A stretch of DNA of 64,000 bases from Arthrobacter gallicola (lineage in GTDB: Bacteria; Actinomycetota; Actinomycetes; Actinomycetales; Micrococcaceae). Below the pieces are notes generated by a model. It ran no database searches and was not told the DNA's origin. It was given only the letters and a program-made list of their open reading frames with translations. The position numbers and the translations under genes are program-made. Numbering within the stretch: the first letter of the stretch is position 1; every line of letters begins with the position of its first letter. Shown here one piece after another: positions 1 to 9,512 of this stretch. The stretch is taken from contig NZ_JACSQD010000002.1 of the NCBI RefSeq assembly GCF_014836775.1, forward strand, positions 436,567 through 500,566, written 5' to 3'.

Positions 1-303
1 CGCCAGTACCTCCAGGGCGGTGTTCTGTGCCGGTTCGGAGAGGGCATGGGTGTCCTTGCCCATAAACAGCGGTCCGGTGATTCCCTGGCCGGTGCGGTAC
101 TCCACGATCGCCTGCGTGATGGCGGCGATGTGCGGTTCATTGAATGCCGCGTTGAGTGAGCTGCCGCGGTGGCCCGAGGTGCCGAACGCGACGCGCTGTC
201 CCGGATCCGAGAGGTCGGGTGCGACGTCGAAGTAGGCATCCAGAAGCGCCGTCAGGTCAACGAGGTCAGAGGGCTGGGCAGGGGTACCGGCTCGGTTAGA
301 CAT
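1..303 (-). CDS. pgm: phosphoglucomutase (alpha-D-glucose phosphate-specific), N-terminal part
   Basis: Interconverts glucose 1-phosphate and glucose 6-phosphate, linking glycogen and sugar-nucleotide synthesis to glycolysis in the cytoplasm. Only the first 101 codons lie in the window; the gene runs off the left edge. Translating the minus strand from the ATG at 303-301 gives a protein with GTSGHRGSS at residues 41-49. This is the N-terminal signature of the alpha-phosphohexomutase superfamily in its actinobacterial Pgm form, and it continues with EYRTGQGITGPLFMGKDTHALS, the region before the phosphoserine loop, which is outside the window. No Shine-Dalgarno precedes the ATG. A CATGCT hexamer ends 7 nt upstream (positions 311-316), compatible with a leaderless transcript. 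The hairpin at 351-390 separates it from the upstream ABC operon. The family call is secure; specificity is inferred from overall similarity. Confidence 0.9.
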   Translation of the reverse strand, partial: MSNRAGTPAQPSDLVDLTALLDAYFDVAPDLSDPGQRVAFGTSGHRGSSLNAAFNEPHIAAITQAIVEYRTGQGITGPLFMGKDTHALSEPAQNTALEVLA

Positions 304-350
304 AGAACCAAGCATGCCAAAGATTCCAGGATCTCCGCAGCGAAACGACG

Positions 351-390
351 GAAAGTGCCCCCGTCGATGTTTCGCGAAGGGGGCACTTTC
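351..390 (-). terminator. terminator of the ABC transporter operon
   Basis: Perfect 12-bp inverted repeat GAAAGTGCCCCC / GGGGGCACTTTC (351-362 and 379-390) with a 16-nt loop, 23 nt beyond the stop of the minus-strand ATPase gene. Its stem shares GAAAGTGCCC with the terminator at 3450-3485. Confidence 0.8.
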
Positions 391-412
391 GGTATCTGCT
401 GTCCGGACGCCG

Positions 413-1201
413 CTACTGAAGCAGGGTCCTGTCGTCCAGGCTGCCCTTGATCTTCTCGAACTCGTGCAGCAGGTCGGGGACGGTCATTTCGGCCTTCTGC
501 GTGCTGTCCAGATCCAGGATGATCCGGCCCTCATGCATCATGATCAGCCGGGTGCCCAGGTCCAGTGCCTGCTGCATGTTGTGCGTGACCATGAGGGTTG
601 TCAGCCGGTGGCGCTGCACAATCTCTCCGGTCAGCCGGGAGACCAGCGCGGCGCGCTGTGGATCCAGGGCTGCTGTGTGCTCATCCAGCAGGAGGATCTT
701 GGGTTCGCTGAAGGTGGCCATCAGCAGGGACAGGGCCTGGCGCTGGCCGCCGGAGAGCAGCCCCACCTTGGACTTCAGCCGCCCTTCAAGGCCCAGTTCC
801 AGGGACTTCAGTTCTTCCTGGAACAGTTGGCGCTTCTTGGCTGTGACACCCCAGCCCAGGCCGCGGGCCTTGCCGCGCTCGTAAGCGATGGACATGTTCT
901 GTTCAATGCTCAGCTGGGGTGCGGAGCCGGCCATCGGGTCCTGGAACACGCGGCCGATGTAACGGGCCCGCTGGTGGTCCTGCAGCCGGGTGACGTCCCT
1001 GCCGTCAATGACGATTGACCCGGTGTCCGGCCGCAGCTTGCCGGAAACCATGTTCAGCAGCGTGGATTTGCCGGCGCCGTTGCTGCCAATCACCGTGAGG
1101 AATTCCCCGGCAGCCAGCTCCAGGTCGATGTTCGCCAGCGCAATCCGTTCGTTGACGGTTCCGGCGAAGAAGGTCTTCTGTACGTTCTGGATTTTCAGCA
1201 T
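413..1201 (-). CDS. ABC transporter ATP-binding protein (TrpXYZ-type importer)
   Basis: Cytoplasmic ATPase of a three-gene importer with the permease and lipoprotein encoded just upstream. The 262-residue length is normal for a single nucleotide-binding domain. Walker A GSNGAGKST is at residues 39-47, the signature LSGGQRQ near 150, Walker B ILLLDEHTAALDP near 170, and an H-loop histidine follows in VTHNM. The start has GGGAAGCG upstream as a plausible ribosome site, and the gene lies 15 nt after the permease stop, so the two are co-transcribed. The set resembles COG1101/COG4120/COG2984 systems, some of which have been described as tryptophan or related aromatic importers (TrpXYZ). The substrate here is inferred from family only; no T-box or trp leader is visible upstream of the operon. 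Confidence 0.88.
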   Translation of the reverse strand: MLKIQNVQKTFFAGTVNERIALANIDLELAAGEFLTVIGSNGAGKSTLLNMVSGKLRPDTGSIVIDGRDVTRLQDHQRARYIGRVFQDPMAGSAPQLSIEQNMSIAYERGKARGLGWGVTAKKRQLFQEELKSLELGLEGRLKSKVGLLSGGQRQALSLLMATFSEPKILLLDEHTAALDPQRAALVSRLTGEIVQRHRLTTLMVTHNMQQALDLGTRLIMMHEGRIILDLDSTQKAEMTVPDLLHEFEKIKGSLDDRTLLQ

Positions 1202-1216
1202 CGTTTCGCTTCCCGG

Positions 1217-2116
1217 CTAGCTCGACGTCGTAACGGTGGACTTCCGCAGGCTGCGGAAGGTGGGTAGCCGCCGGAACAGTTTCCACTGCGGCAGCACCAG
1301 GGCCACCACCACCAGCACCGCGGAGATGAGCTTCATATCCGAGGGGTTGAAGCCGATGTCCAGGGCCAGGGCAATGACGATCCGGTAGACGATGGACCCG
1401 AGGATGACGGCCAGGGTGGAGATGACGATCAGACGGCTGCCGAAGACGGCCTGGCCCAGGATCACAGAAGCCAGACCCACCAGGATCAGGCCAATGCCCA
1501 TGCCGATGTCGGCGAAGCCCTGGTACTGCGCCACCATGGCGCCGCACAGGCCTACAAAGCCGTTGGAAAGTGCCAGACCGAGGATCTTCATCCGGTCGGT
1601 GCTGACACCAAAGCTGCGGATCATTTCCTGGTTATCGCCGGTGGCCTGCATAGCCAGGCCGAGGTCGGTGTGCAGGAACCAGTCCAGGAAGAGCTTGACG
1701 CCGATGGCCAGCAGGGCGAACAACGCAATGGAGACGATGCCGCCGAGGTAACCGTTCTCCCGCAGCGGCGTGATGAGGGTTTCTTCGCGCAGGAGGGGCA
1801 GGTTGGCCTTGCCCATGATGCGAAGGTTGATCGAGTACAGCGCAATCATGGTGAGGATGCCGGCCAGCAGCCCGTTGATTTTACCCTTGGTATGCAGCAG
1901 TCCGGTGACGCAGCCAGCCAGCAGACCGGCTCCGAAAGCGGCAGCCGTGGCGGCCAGGGGCGGAGCCCCGTTGATAATCATGACGGCCGCCACGGCCGCA
2001 CCGGTGGTAAAGCTGCCATCGACTGTGAGGTCCGGAAAATCCAGGATGCGGAAGGTGACGTAGACACCCAGGGCCATCACCGCGTAGATAAGCCCCAGTT
2101 CAACAGCTGTGATCAT
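1217..2116 (-). CDS. ABC transporter permease (TrpXYZ-type importer)
   Basis: Membrane subunit of the importer. The 299-residue protein is strongly hydrophobic, with about eight predicted helices beginning with the segment around ELGLIYAVMALGVYVTF. The NPSDMKL stretch near the C-terminus is typical of the COG4120 permease family. It sits between the lipoprotein gene (43 nt gap) and the ATPase gene (15 nt gap) on the same strand. GAAGGAAC lies upstream of the ATG and serves as the ribosome site. The protein lacks an attached ATPase or binding domain. Function as the channel of the aromatic or unknown-substrate importer is inferred from the family and the operon. Confidence 0.87.
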   Translation of the reverse strand: MITAVELGLIYAVMALGVYVTFRILDFPDLTVDGSFTTGAAVAAVMIINGAPPLAATAAAFGAGLLAGCVTGLLHTKGKINGLLAGILTMIALYSINLRIMGKANLPLLREETLITPLRENGYLGGIVSIALFALLAIGVKLFLDWFLHTDLGLAMQATGDNQEMIRSFGVSTDRMKILGLALSNGFVGLCGAMVAQYQGFADIGMGIGLILVGLASVILGQAVFGSRLIVISTLAVILGSIVYRIVIALALDIGFNPSDMKLISAVLVVVALVLPQWKLFRRLPTFRSLRKSTVTTSS

Positions 2117-2159
2117 GGAAGATCCGTTCCTTCAAGCAGGTAGTGATGGCAGTGAGCGG

Positions 2160-3146
2160 TTATTCGATGACCGTGTCGGCCTTGTCCAGCAGGGAAGCAG
2201 GAAGCTCGACCCCCATGTTGGCTGCAGCGGACTTGTTAACGAACAGCTTGATATCGTCCAGGGTTTCGATCGGCATGGTGGCTGGATCGGCGCCCTCCTT
2301 GAGGATCTTCACCGCCATCAGGCCGGTCTGGTAGCCCAGTTCTTCATAGTCGATGCCCCACGTTGCCAGGCCACCGCCTTCAACGCTGTCACCTTCGCCG
2401 ACCACCAGCGGAATCTGCTTGGACTCGGCAATCTGGATCATGGACTCGAGGGCATTCACCACGTTGTTGTCGGTGGGGACGTAGAGCGCATCGACGTCCA
2501 GGGACTCGGCGGCCTGCTGCACTTCGGCAGAGTTGCTGACGGTGGCCAACTTCAGCTCCAGGCCGAGCTTCTTGGCGGTTTCCTTGGCGAGTTCCACTTG
2601 GACCTCGGAATTGACCTCACCGGAGCTGTAGACGATGCCCAAGGTCTTGGCATCCGGGGCGAGTTCCTTGATCAGCCCCAGCTGGTCCTCCACCGGGTTC
2701 AGGTCGGACGTTCCGGAGACGTTGCCGCCCGGGGCATCCCAGGAGTCGACGAGGCCGGCTTCCTCGGGCTCGGTGACCGCGGTGATCAGGATGGGAATGT
2801 CAGTGATGGCCTGGGCTGCCGCCTGGGCGGTCGGAGTTGCGATGGCGAGCACCAGATCCACCCCGTCCGAGGCAAACTTGGAGGCGATGGACGTGGCGGT
2901 CGCCTGGTCGTTCTGCGCATTCTGCTCGTCGAAGGTGATGTTCTCGCCTTCGGTGTACCCGTTTTCCAGCAGGGCACGCTTGAAGCCTTCACGGGAAGCG
3001 TCCAGCGATGGGTGTTCCACGATCTGGGTGATGCCGATGCGGACCATGTCATTGCTTCCGGCGGCTGTGTCGCCTCCGCAGCCGGTGGCTGCCAGCGATA
3101 CTCCCAGCAGCAGGGCCCCCAGTGCCCCTGTCTTAGACCGTTTCAT
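2160..3146 (-). CDS. ABC transporter substrate-binding lipoprotein (TrpX-like, PF04392 type)
   Basis: Extracytoplasmic solute receptor of the importer. The 328-residue precursor starts with KRSK, a hydrophobic stretch and the lipobox ATGC, so Cys23 should be lipidated and membrane-anchored after signal peptidase II cleavage. The mature part has the two-lobed architecture of the ABC_sub_bind (COG2984) family, with motifs such as VRIGITQIVEHPSLD at the start and PAQAAAQAI-like segments in the first lobe. AAAGGGCAACG before the ATG is a good ribosome site. It is the first gene of the operon, and the 357-bp region upstream carries the promoter and CRP-like site described separately. Substrate unknown; tryptophan or another small molecule is possible. 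Confidence 0.87.
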   Translation of the reverse strand: MKRSKTGALGALLLGVSLAATGCGGDTAAGSNDMVRIGITQIVEHPSLDASREGFKRALLENGYTEGENITFDEQNAQNDQATATSIASKFASDGVDLVLAIATPTAQAAAQAITDIPILITAVTEPEEAGLVDSWDAPGGNVSGTSDLNPVEDQLGLIKELAPDAKTLGIVYSSGEVNSEVQVELAKETAKKLGLELKLATVSNSAEVQQAAESLDVDALYVPTDNNVVNALESMIQIAESKQIPLVVGEGDSVEGGGLATWGIDYEELGYQTGLMAVKILKEGADPATMPIETLDDIKLFVNKSAAANMGVELPASLLDKADTVIE

Positions 3147-3290
3147 CGTTGCCCTTTCAGTGCGCTGCCCAGCGGCGGACGGCGCCGGGGCAGAGTGACG
3201 TGTGTCCGGGCGGGGCCCCGGATCCCTTGGACCGACGTCGTTAGCGGTCCTTCGGTGCTCGGGTGCCTTTGCGCACCGGCTGGTCCCACG

Positions 3291-3321
3291 ATACTAACTG
3301 TGAGGGTGGTCACATTGTCTA
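3291..3321 (-). promoter_or_regulatory. promoter of the ABC operon with embedded CRP/GlxR-type operator
   Basis: On the minus strand TAGACA (3316-3321) and TAGTAT (3291-3296) form weak -35/-10 elements with a long 19-bp spacer. The spacer contains a perfect TGTGA-N6-TCACA palindrome (3299-3314), which is the consensus of CRP/GlxR regulators. An operator inside the core promoter would be expected to block RNA polymerase. The palindrome is seen directly; the promoter and the regulation are inferred. Confidence 0.6.
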
Positions 3322-3449
3322 ATTCGACGCGCACTGAGAAGACAGTTGACTGGTTGCATGCGGCCATCAAGGACAAAAATCGTGCGCAGGTGAGGCAGCA
3401 CCGTCAGATTGTCTAGGTAGCTGTCAGTTGTCCAGGGGTCCGGAACGCA

Positions 3450-3485
3450 GAAAGTGCCCGCCTGGTACTTCAGGCGGGCACTTTC
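3450..3485 (-). terminator. terminator of the peptide transporter gene
   Basis: Perfect 15-bp stem GAAAGTGCCCGCCTG / CAGGCGGGCACTTTC with a 6-nt loop, 18 nt beyond the stop of the minus-strand POT transporter gene. The rest of 3147-3503 holds the ABC promoter region and no convincing gene. Confidence 0.85.
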
Positions 3486-3503
3486 TTGGCTGTGGGGGAG
3501 GGG

Positions 3504-4982
<1,479 letters not shown>

Positions 4983-5094
4983 GTCTCCATCGTCGCAAAG
5001 CCTAACGAAGGCACGTTTGAGCACTTAGCCCAAAAACCGGATGCTTCTAGGGGTTACAAGCAAGGTTATGTGTGTAGAATCACCGCAAATTGCT

Positions 5095-5122
5095 CACTTT
5101 TGTCCACATGTTGGACAAAGTG
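5095..5122. promoter_or_regulatory. inverted repeat, candidate operator or weak terminator
   Basis: CACTTTTGTCC (5095-5105) and GGACAAAGTG (5113-5122) form a near-perfect dyad (one bulged T) around ACATGTT. It lies 24 nt after the amidase stop and about 110 nt upstream of the peptide transporter start, both on the minus strand. The TTGTCC...GGACAA shape resembles GntR-type operators, but a terminator role for the amidase gene is equally possible. Confidence 0.4.
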
Positions 5123-5146
5123 GCCCCAGATGAAGGCGTGGACCTG

Positions 5147-6571
5147 TTATTGGGACTCCAGCTGGGCGGCAACGGCAAGCAGTTCGGCCTCCGCTCCGGG
5201 GCGCCCGATGAGCTGGATGCCCATCCAGAGTCCTTCCGCGGTGCGGTAGGTGGGAACCGTAATGGCCGGCAGGCCGCTGACGTTCACCATGGACGTGTAC
5301 GGCGAGTACTGGCACTGCCGCGCATAGTCCTCATCGGCGTCGCCCGTCCAGTACCAGCCGATGGGGCGGGGAGTCATGCCCAGCACCGGGGTAAGGATCA
5401 TGTCCCATGCTGCATATTGCCGGATGGTGTCCTCCTCGAAGCCGCGCAGGATGTCCACGGCCTCGGCCAGATCTGCTGCGGAGCGCTGCAGGGCACGACG
5501 GCGCAGGGTTGCGGTCAGTGCCGTCAGCTCGGCTTCGCTCTCGGCCGGCAGCGGAATGTTGGCCAGCGGGGCGGTCCACACCAACCGGAATGCGTCCGGA
5601 TACCGCTCGTCATAGTGCAGATCGGCTTCTTCAACACTGTGCCCTGCGCCGGTCAGGGCCAGGATCCCCGCTTCCAGCCCGAGGACCGCTTCGGGATCCA
5701 GAGTGATGTCGAGGCGTGACTCAAACGGGGAGCGGGTGCTGACCCCAATCCGGAACCTGCCCTCCGCCCGCAGCGCAGCCGCCAGAAACGTTCCTTGGCT
5801 GGCCGGAGCGGACGTGGCGTGGAAATTCGGCTCGGCCACCATGGCGTCCAGCAGCAGCGCCGCGTCCGCTGCGTTGCGCGCCAGGGGGCCGGCGACGACG
5901 AGCTGGCCGAGGTCGCGCTGCCCGCCGCCCGCCGGGATCCGGCCGCGGTTCGGTTTCAGGCCAACCAGTCCTGTGGCGGCAGCGGGAATGCGGACGGATC
6001 CCCCGCCGTCTGTGCCGGGTGCAAAGGGAAGCATGCCTGCGGCCACCGCCGCAGCGGATCCCCCCGAGGAACCGCCGGGGCTGAGGGCGGGATCCAGTGG
6101 ATTACGTGCCGGCGGTGCAATGAGGTTCTCGCTGTAGCTGGTGAGGCCGAATTCCGGCACCTGCGTCTTGCCGAGACTGATGGCACCTGCGGTACGCAGG
6201 ACGGACACCAGGGGTCCGTCCTCTGTGGCAGGCACCGCAGGCACTGCGGCGCTGCCCATGGTGGTGGGTACGCCGGCAACATCGGTGAGGTCCTTGTGTG
6301 CCAGCGGCATGCCGTGGAGCAGTGCCGGGGACTGGCCCCGGGCAAAGGCTTCATCGGCCCGGGAGGCCTCAGCCAGGGCCAGGTCCGCGGTCACCGCAAT
6401 GAACGAACCCAGTGACGGATTCAGGGCGTCGATCCGGTCCAGGTAGTACCCTGCCGCCTCCCGTGCGGAAACCTCCCCCGCGGCCAGGGCATTTCTCAGC
6501 TCCAGGGCGGTTAGCCCGCCCAGCCCGGCAGGTTTATCTGCGGCATTCTGCACTGGCGGGCCAATGGGCAT
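5147..6571 (-). CDS. amidase (amidase signature family)
   Basis: Hydrolyses an amide bond of an unidentified substrate in the cytoplasm. The amidase-signature catalytic triad is visible: the lysine in PLAHKDLTDVAGVPTTMGS, the cis-serine in the glycine-rich GGSSGGSAAAV segment, and the nucleophilic serine in TDGGGSVRIPAA. The product is 474 residues from the ATG at 6571, chosen because GGAGG sits 5 nt upstream. An in-frame start at 6619 lacks this. GatA of the tRNA amidotransferase is a related alternative, but no gatC or gatB is nearby and the C-terminal half diverges from GatA. A stand-alone amidase for exogenous or metabolic amides is therefore more likely. Monocistronic and divergent from the rhodanese gene. 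Confidence 0.88.
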   Translation of the reverse strand: MPIGPPVQNAADKPAGLGGLTALELRNALAAGEVSAREAAGYYLDRIDALNPSLGSFIAVTADLALAEASRADEAFARGQSPALLHGMPLAHKDLTDVAGVPTTMGSAAVPAVPATEDGPLVSVLRTAGAISLGKTQVPEFGLTSYSENLIAPPARNPLDPALSPGGSSGGSAAAVAAGMLPFAPGTDGGGSVRIPAAATGLVGLKPNRGRIPAGGGQRDLGQLVVAGPLARNAADAALLLDAMVAEPNFHATSAPASQGTFLAAALRAEGRFRIGVSTRSPFESRLDITLDPEAVLGLEAGILALTGAGHSVEEADLHYDERYPDAFRLVWTAPLANIPLPAESEAELTALTATLRRRALQRSAADLAEAVDILRGFEEDTIRQYAAWDMILTPVLGMTPRPIGWYWTGDADEDYARQCQYSPYTSMVNVSGLPAITVPTYRTAEGLWMGIQLIGRPGAEAELLAVAAQLESQ

Positions 6572-6705
6572 TGCTACCTCCGGGGTGGGGCTGTTTGGTT
6601 CTCTGGCGGTGCATCCCACTATAGGCTGGGATGCAGATCAAGGCCGCCCGTGCCAGCTGGCGCTCGCCGCCTTGTCAGGCCCGGAAAGATTATTGCGAGG
6701 AAGCT

Positions 6706-7032
6706 ATGAGCGAGATGGAAAACGTGTCAGTGGAGGCCATTCCCGTAGGCGCCAAAATACTCGATGTCCGTGAGGACTATGAGTGGGAGGCCGGGCACAT
6801 CGCCGATGCCGTGCACATCCCCCTGGACCAGCTTCCGGAACGCCTGGATGACCTTGACCCGGACGGCGATCTCGCCGTCATCTGCCGCACCGGCGGCCGC
6901 AGCGCCCGAGCCACGCAGTGGCTGGAAGCGCACGGCTACTCCGCCGTGAATGTCACCGGCGGCATGGGTGCCTGGCTCGAAGCAGGCAAGCCCATGGTCT
7001 CCGATACGGGGACGGAACCGACTGTCGTATGA
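6706..7032 (+). CDS. rhodanese-domain protein
   Basis: Small single-domain rhodanese (108 residues) probably handling sulfane sulfur as a cysteine persulfide. DVREDYEWEAGHI is the N-terminal rhodanese motif. The active-site loop is CRTGGRSARA with the catalytic Cys60, followed by VTGGMGAW, the C-terminal motif. The ATG at 6706 has GAGGAAGCT in front; an in-frame ATG at 6631 would add a basic, low-complexity extension unlike the family. The stop overlaps the next gene's ATG (ATGA), suggesting translational coupling to prephenate dehydratase. The biological link between the two is not obvious. A -10-like TAGGCT at 6622-6627 could start the transcript. Confidence 0.92.
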   Translation: MSEMENVSVEAIPVGAKILDVREDYEWEAGHIADAVHIPLDQLPERLDDLDPDGDLAVICRTGGRSARATQWLEAHGYSAVNVTGGMGAWLEAGKPMVSDTGTEPTVV

Positions 7033-7997
7033 GTGCTCCCGGCAAGGCTGCTGCGCGGGACTCCCGTCTGCCTGGAACCATGGTCTACACGTTTCTGGGG
7101 CCGGAGGGAACCTTCACGGAGGCTGCTCTGCTCCAGGTTCCCGGCGCCGAGGAGGCTGTCCGGATACCCTCAAGCTCGGTCAATGCGGCACTGGAAATGG
7201 TCCGCTCCGGACATGCCAACGCTGCCGTGGTGCCCATCGAGAACTCTGTCGAGGGCGGGGTCAGTGCCACCCTGGATGCCATCTCCGTGGGTCAGCCGCT
7301 GAGGATTCTGCGGGAGATCCTGGTCCCGATTACCTTCGTGCTGGCTGTCCGTCCGGGGATTGAACTGGCTGATATCCGCCGGGTTTCCACCCATAGCCAT
7401 GCCTGGGCGCAGTGCCGCAACTGGGCCGAAGCGAATATTCCGCAGGCGGAATATCTTCCCTCCTCATCCACGGCGGCGGCCGCCGTCGGGCTTGCCGATG
7501 AGGAGGCCGGATTCGACGCCGCGATCTGCGCGCCGCTGGTTGCCTCCAGGCTGGGGCTGAATGTGATTGCCCGCGGAATCGGGGACTATGCGGAGGCTGT
7601 CACCCGGTTCATCCTGGTCAGCCTGCCGGGCCTGCTGCCCGAACCCACCGGCGCTGACAAAACCACCGTGGTCATCCCGCTGCCTGAGGACCGGCCCGGC
7701 GCCCTGATGGAGATCCTGGAGCACTTCATGGCCCGGGGCGTGAACCTGAGCCGCATCGAGTCCCGGCCCACCGGAGCTTTCCTGGGGGACTATTTCTTCA
7801 GTATCGACGCCGACGGGCACGTTTTCGATGCCCGCGTGGCAGACGCCCTGAAGGGGCTGCACCGGGTATCCCCGGACCTGCGGTTCCTCGGCTCCTACGC
7901 ACGGGCAGACTACCGCCGTCCGGAAGTGCTGCCGCATACCTCGGACCAGGCCTTCGAAGCCGCTGATCAGTGGCTCGAGTCCCTGATAAACGGCTGA
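7029..7997 (+). CDS. pheA: prephenate dehydratase
   Basis: Converts prephenate to phenylpyruvate in phenylalanine synthesis; cytoplasmic. The sequence begins the conserved fold with TFLGPEGTFTEAAL. It carries the catalytic TRF motif at residues 192-194 (EAVTRFILVS) and a C-terminal ACT domain containing GALMEILEHFMARGVNLSRIESRP, the ESRP motif (near 244) that binds phenylalanine for feedback control. The 322-residue length matches actinobacterial monofunctional enzymes. The start at 7029 overlaps the rhodanese stop by 4 nt. An internal ATG at 7080, just before the conserved VYTFLGPEG, is a reasonable alternative start. No chorismate mutase domain is fused. Confidence 0.95.
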   Translation: MSAPGKAAARDSRLPGTMVYTFLGPEGTFTEAALLQVPGAEEAVRIPSSSVNAALEMVRSGHANAAVVPIENSVEGGVSATLDAISVGQPLRILREILVPITFVLAVRPGIELADIRRVSTHSHAWAQCRNWAEANIPQAEYLPSSSTAAAAVGLADEEAGFDAAICAPLVASRLGLNVIARGIGDYAEAVTRFILVSLPGLLPEPTGADKTTVVIPLPEDRPGALMEILEHFMARGVNLSRIESRPTGAFLGDYFFSIDADGHVFDARVADALKGLHRVSPDLRFLGSYARADYRRPEVLPHTSDQAFEAADQWLESLING

Positions 7998-8001
7998 CAC
8001 C

Positions 8002-8976
8002 ATGCCCCGCCTGCGCCGCAGTAACTGTGAACACCCGGGCTACACCCGGCGCCGCTGGGGCCGGGGGTTCAGTTACCGCGGCCTGAACGGGGAAGTGCTG
8101 CGGGACCCCGCGGAACTGCGGCGCATCCGCGGCCTGGCCATACCCCCGGCCTGGGAAGACGTCTGGATCAGTCCGTACCCGAACGGGCATATCCAGGCCA
8201 CCGGGCAGGACGCGGCCGGGCGGCGGCAGTACATCTACCACCCGCACTGGCGTGAGCTGAAAGACCGGGAAAAGTTTGACCGGGCGCTTCAGCTGGCCCA
8301 GGCGCTGCCGGGGGCACGGCGGATTATCACCAAGCACCTGCGGGCTGAGGGGAACGGGCCTGAGCGTGCGTTTGCCGCCGCCCTGCGCATCATCGATTCG
8401 GGTGCGCTGCGGGTTGGCGGGTCCCGCTACGCAGAAATGAACGGTTCCTACGGAACAACCACGCTGCTTACGGAGCACGTCGCACTGGAAGAAACCCGCC
8501 TGATCCTGCACTTCCCGGGCAAAAGCGGGCAGGAGTGGCATGTGGAGCTCGACGACGAGGACCTGGCCGCAGCTGTCCGCCCCATGCTGGCGCGCCCGGA
8601 CCCCGATACTGCCCTGGCCTACATTGGCGTTGACGGGCAGTGGCACAGTATTGATGCAGCCCAGTTGAACGGTTTCCTGAGGGAGGTTTCTGGGGGCGAT
8701 TTCTCAGCCAAGGACTTCCGGACCTGGCAGGCTACGGTTTCCGCTGCCATGGGCCTGGCACGCGCTGACAGTCCCGGGGCCACCAAGCGGGAGCGGGAGA
8801 GGGCAGTGGCTGCAACTATCCGGGCGGTGGCGGAACGGTTGGGCAACACTCCTGCCGTGGCCCGGAAGTCCTACGTTGATCCCCGGATCGTTGACCGGTT
8901 CCGCAGCGGTGAGGTTATCCCCGTGGCTGGTTACTCCGCCTCCGAAACCGCTGTGCGGGAGATGCTCGGCGGATAG
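8002..8976 (+). CDS. DNA topoisomerase IB (poxvirus-type)
   Basis: Relaxes supercoiled DNA through a 3'-phosphotyrosyl intermediate. The active-site set of the tyrosine-recombinase/TopIB fold is recognisable: Arg142 in RVGGSRYAE, a lysine in HFPGKSGQEW, an arginine in DFRTWQAT, and the nucleophile Tyr291 in KSYVDPRI. The N-terminal half contains PPAWEDVWISPYPNGHIQATG...RRQYIYHPHWRE-type sequence typical of bacterial TopIB. 324 residues is the normal bacterial length. The ATG is 4 nt after the pheA stop, so it is probably the last gene of the rhodanese-pheA transcript. Bacterial TopIB is dispensable in studied species; its role here is inferred. Confidence 0.93.
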   Translation: MPRLRRSNCEHPGYTRRRWGRGFSYRGLNGEVLRDPAELRRIRGLAIPPAWEDVWISPYPNGHIQATGQDAAGRRQYIYHPHWRELKDREKFDRALQLAQALPGARRIITKHLRAEGNGPERAFAAALRIIDSGALRVGGSRYAEMNGSYGTTTLLTEHVALEETRLILHFPGKSGQEWHVELDDEDLAAAVRPMLARPDPDTALAYIGVDGQWHSIDAAQLNGFLREVSGGDFSAKDFRTWQATVSAAMGLARADSPGATKRERERAVAATIRAVAERLGNTPAVARKSYVDPRIVDRFRSGEVIPVAGYSASETAVREMLGG

Positions 8977-9201
8977 GGCTGCAAGTCACTGTCCAGCGGC
9001 GGGGAGGTGTGCGCGGGGTGATGTGGCTATGCCGGACAAGTTGTGAGGGCGCGGCCCCGGTGTCAGTTCCCGCGGACGCCGGGTGAAGCATTCCGTGCGC
9101 AGGTGTGTGCATGTGTGTGCGGGTACGTGTGTGCGTATGGCATGAGTGACGACAGCCCGTCCTGATCACGGTGACCGGCTCGGGGCAGGCGGATGGAAAA
9201 A

Positions 9202-9336
9202 CTCCGGTTTGGCTGAAATCGTCCTTTTTGGGATTTCCCTGCCACGGCGCAGAGGAGGGAAACCCCATTCCGGGAGGATTTTCCCAATTCGGATGGAAAT
9301 CGTGCCACAGGACGGCCGAGAAGTCCCAAACCGGAG
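9202..9336. repeat. 135-bp imperfect inverted-repeat element
   Basis: Outer arms CTCCGGTTTGG (9202-9212) and CCAAACCGGAG (9326-9336) are perfect complements. Inside them GTCCT (9221-9225) pairs with AGGAC (9309-9313) and GATTTCC (9232-9238) with GGAAATC (9295-9301). The apical part can fold further (GGGAAA with TTTTCCC, CCC with GGG). No flanking target duplication or transposase was seen, so a structured RNA, a cruciform or a small MITE are all possible. Confidence 0.55.
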
Positions 9337-9512
9337 GGGAGGGGGGACGGTCAAGGCTGACGGCACAGCCAGCGAGAACCGTTAGCACCTGATCCGGAGA
9401 TGACACAGCCCCAGACCGTCGAGAGATTCGGCAGCGGAGAGGCTACTCCATGCCCGGTCGCTTCGCCTCCGAGGCGGCCGGGGCGAGAGATGACCAACGG
9501 AAAGACGCGCCT

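Noticed and set aside
3147..3503. T-box or trp leader peptide for the TrpXYZ-type importer
   Set aside because: No T-box sequence, no run of Trp codons and no terminator/antiterminator pair upstream of the lipoprotein gene.
5025..5146. GTG start at 5024 for the peptide transporter
   Set aside because: No ribosome site and no family similarity in the added residues; ATG at 4982 preferred.
9099..9144. GT-rich tract as a functional element
   Set aside because: Simple-sequence alternation without symmetry or conservation evidence; noted only as part of the intergenic description.
8915..9406. 163-codon minus-strand frame in the long intergenic stretch
   Set aside because: Thr/His-rich translation of the GT-rich tract, no ribosome site, overlaps the topoisomerase gene; not protein-like.
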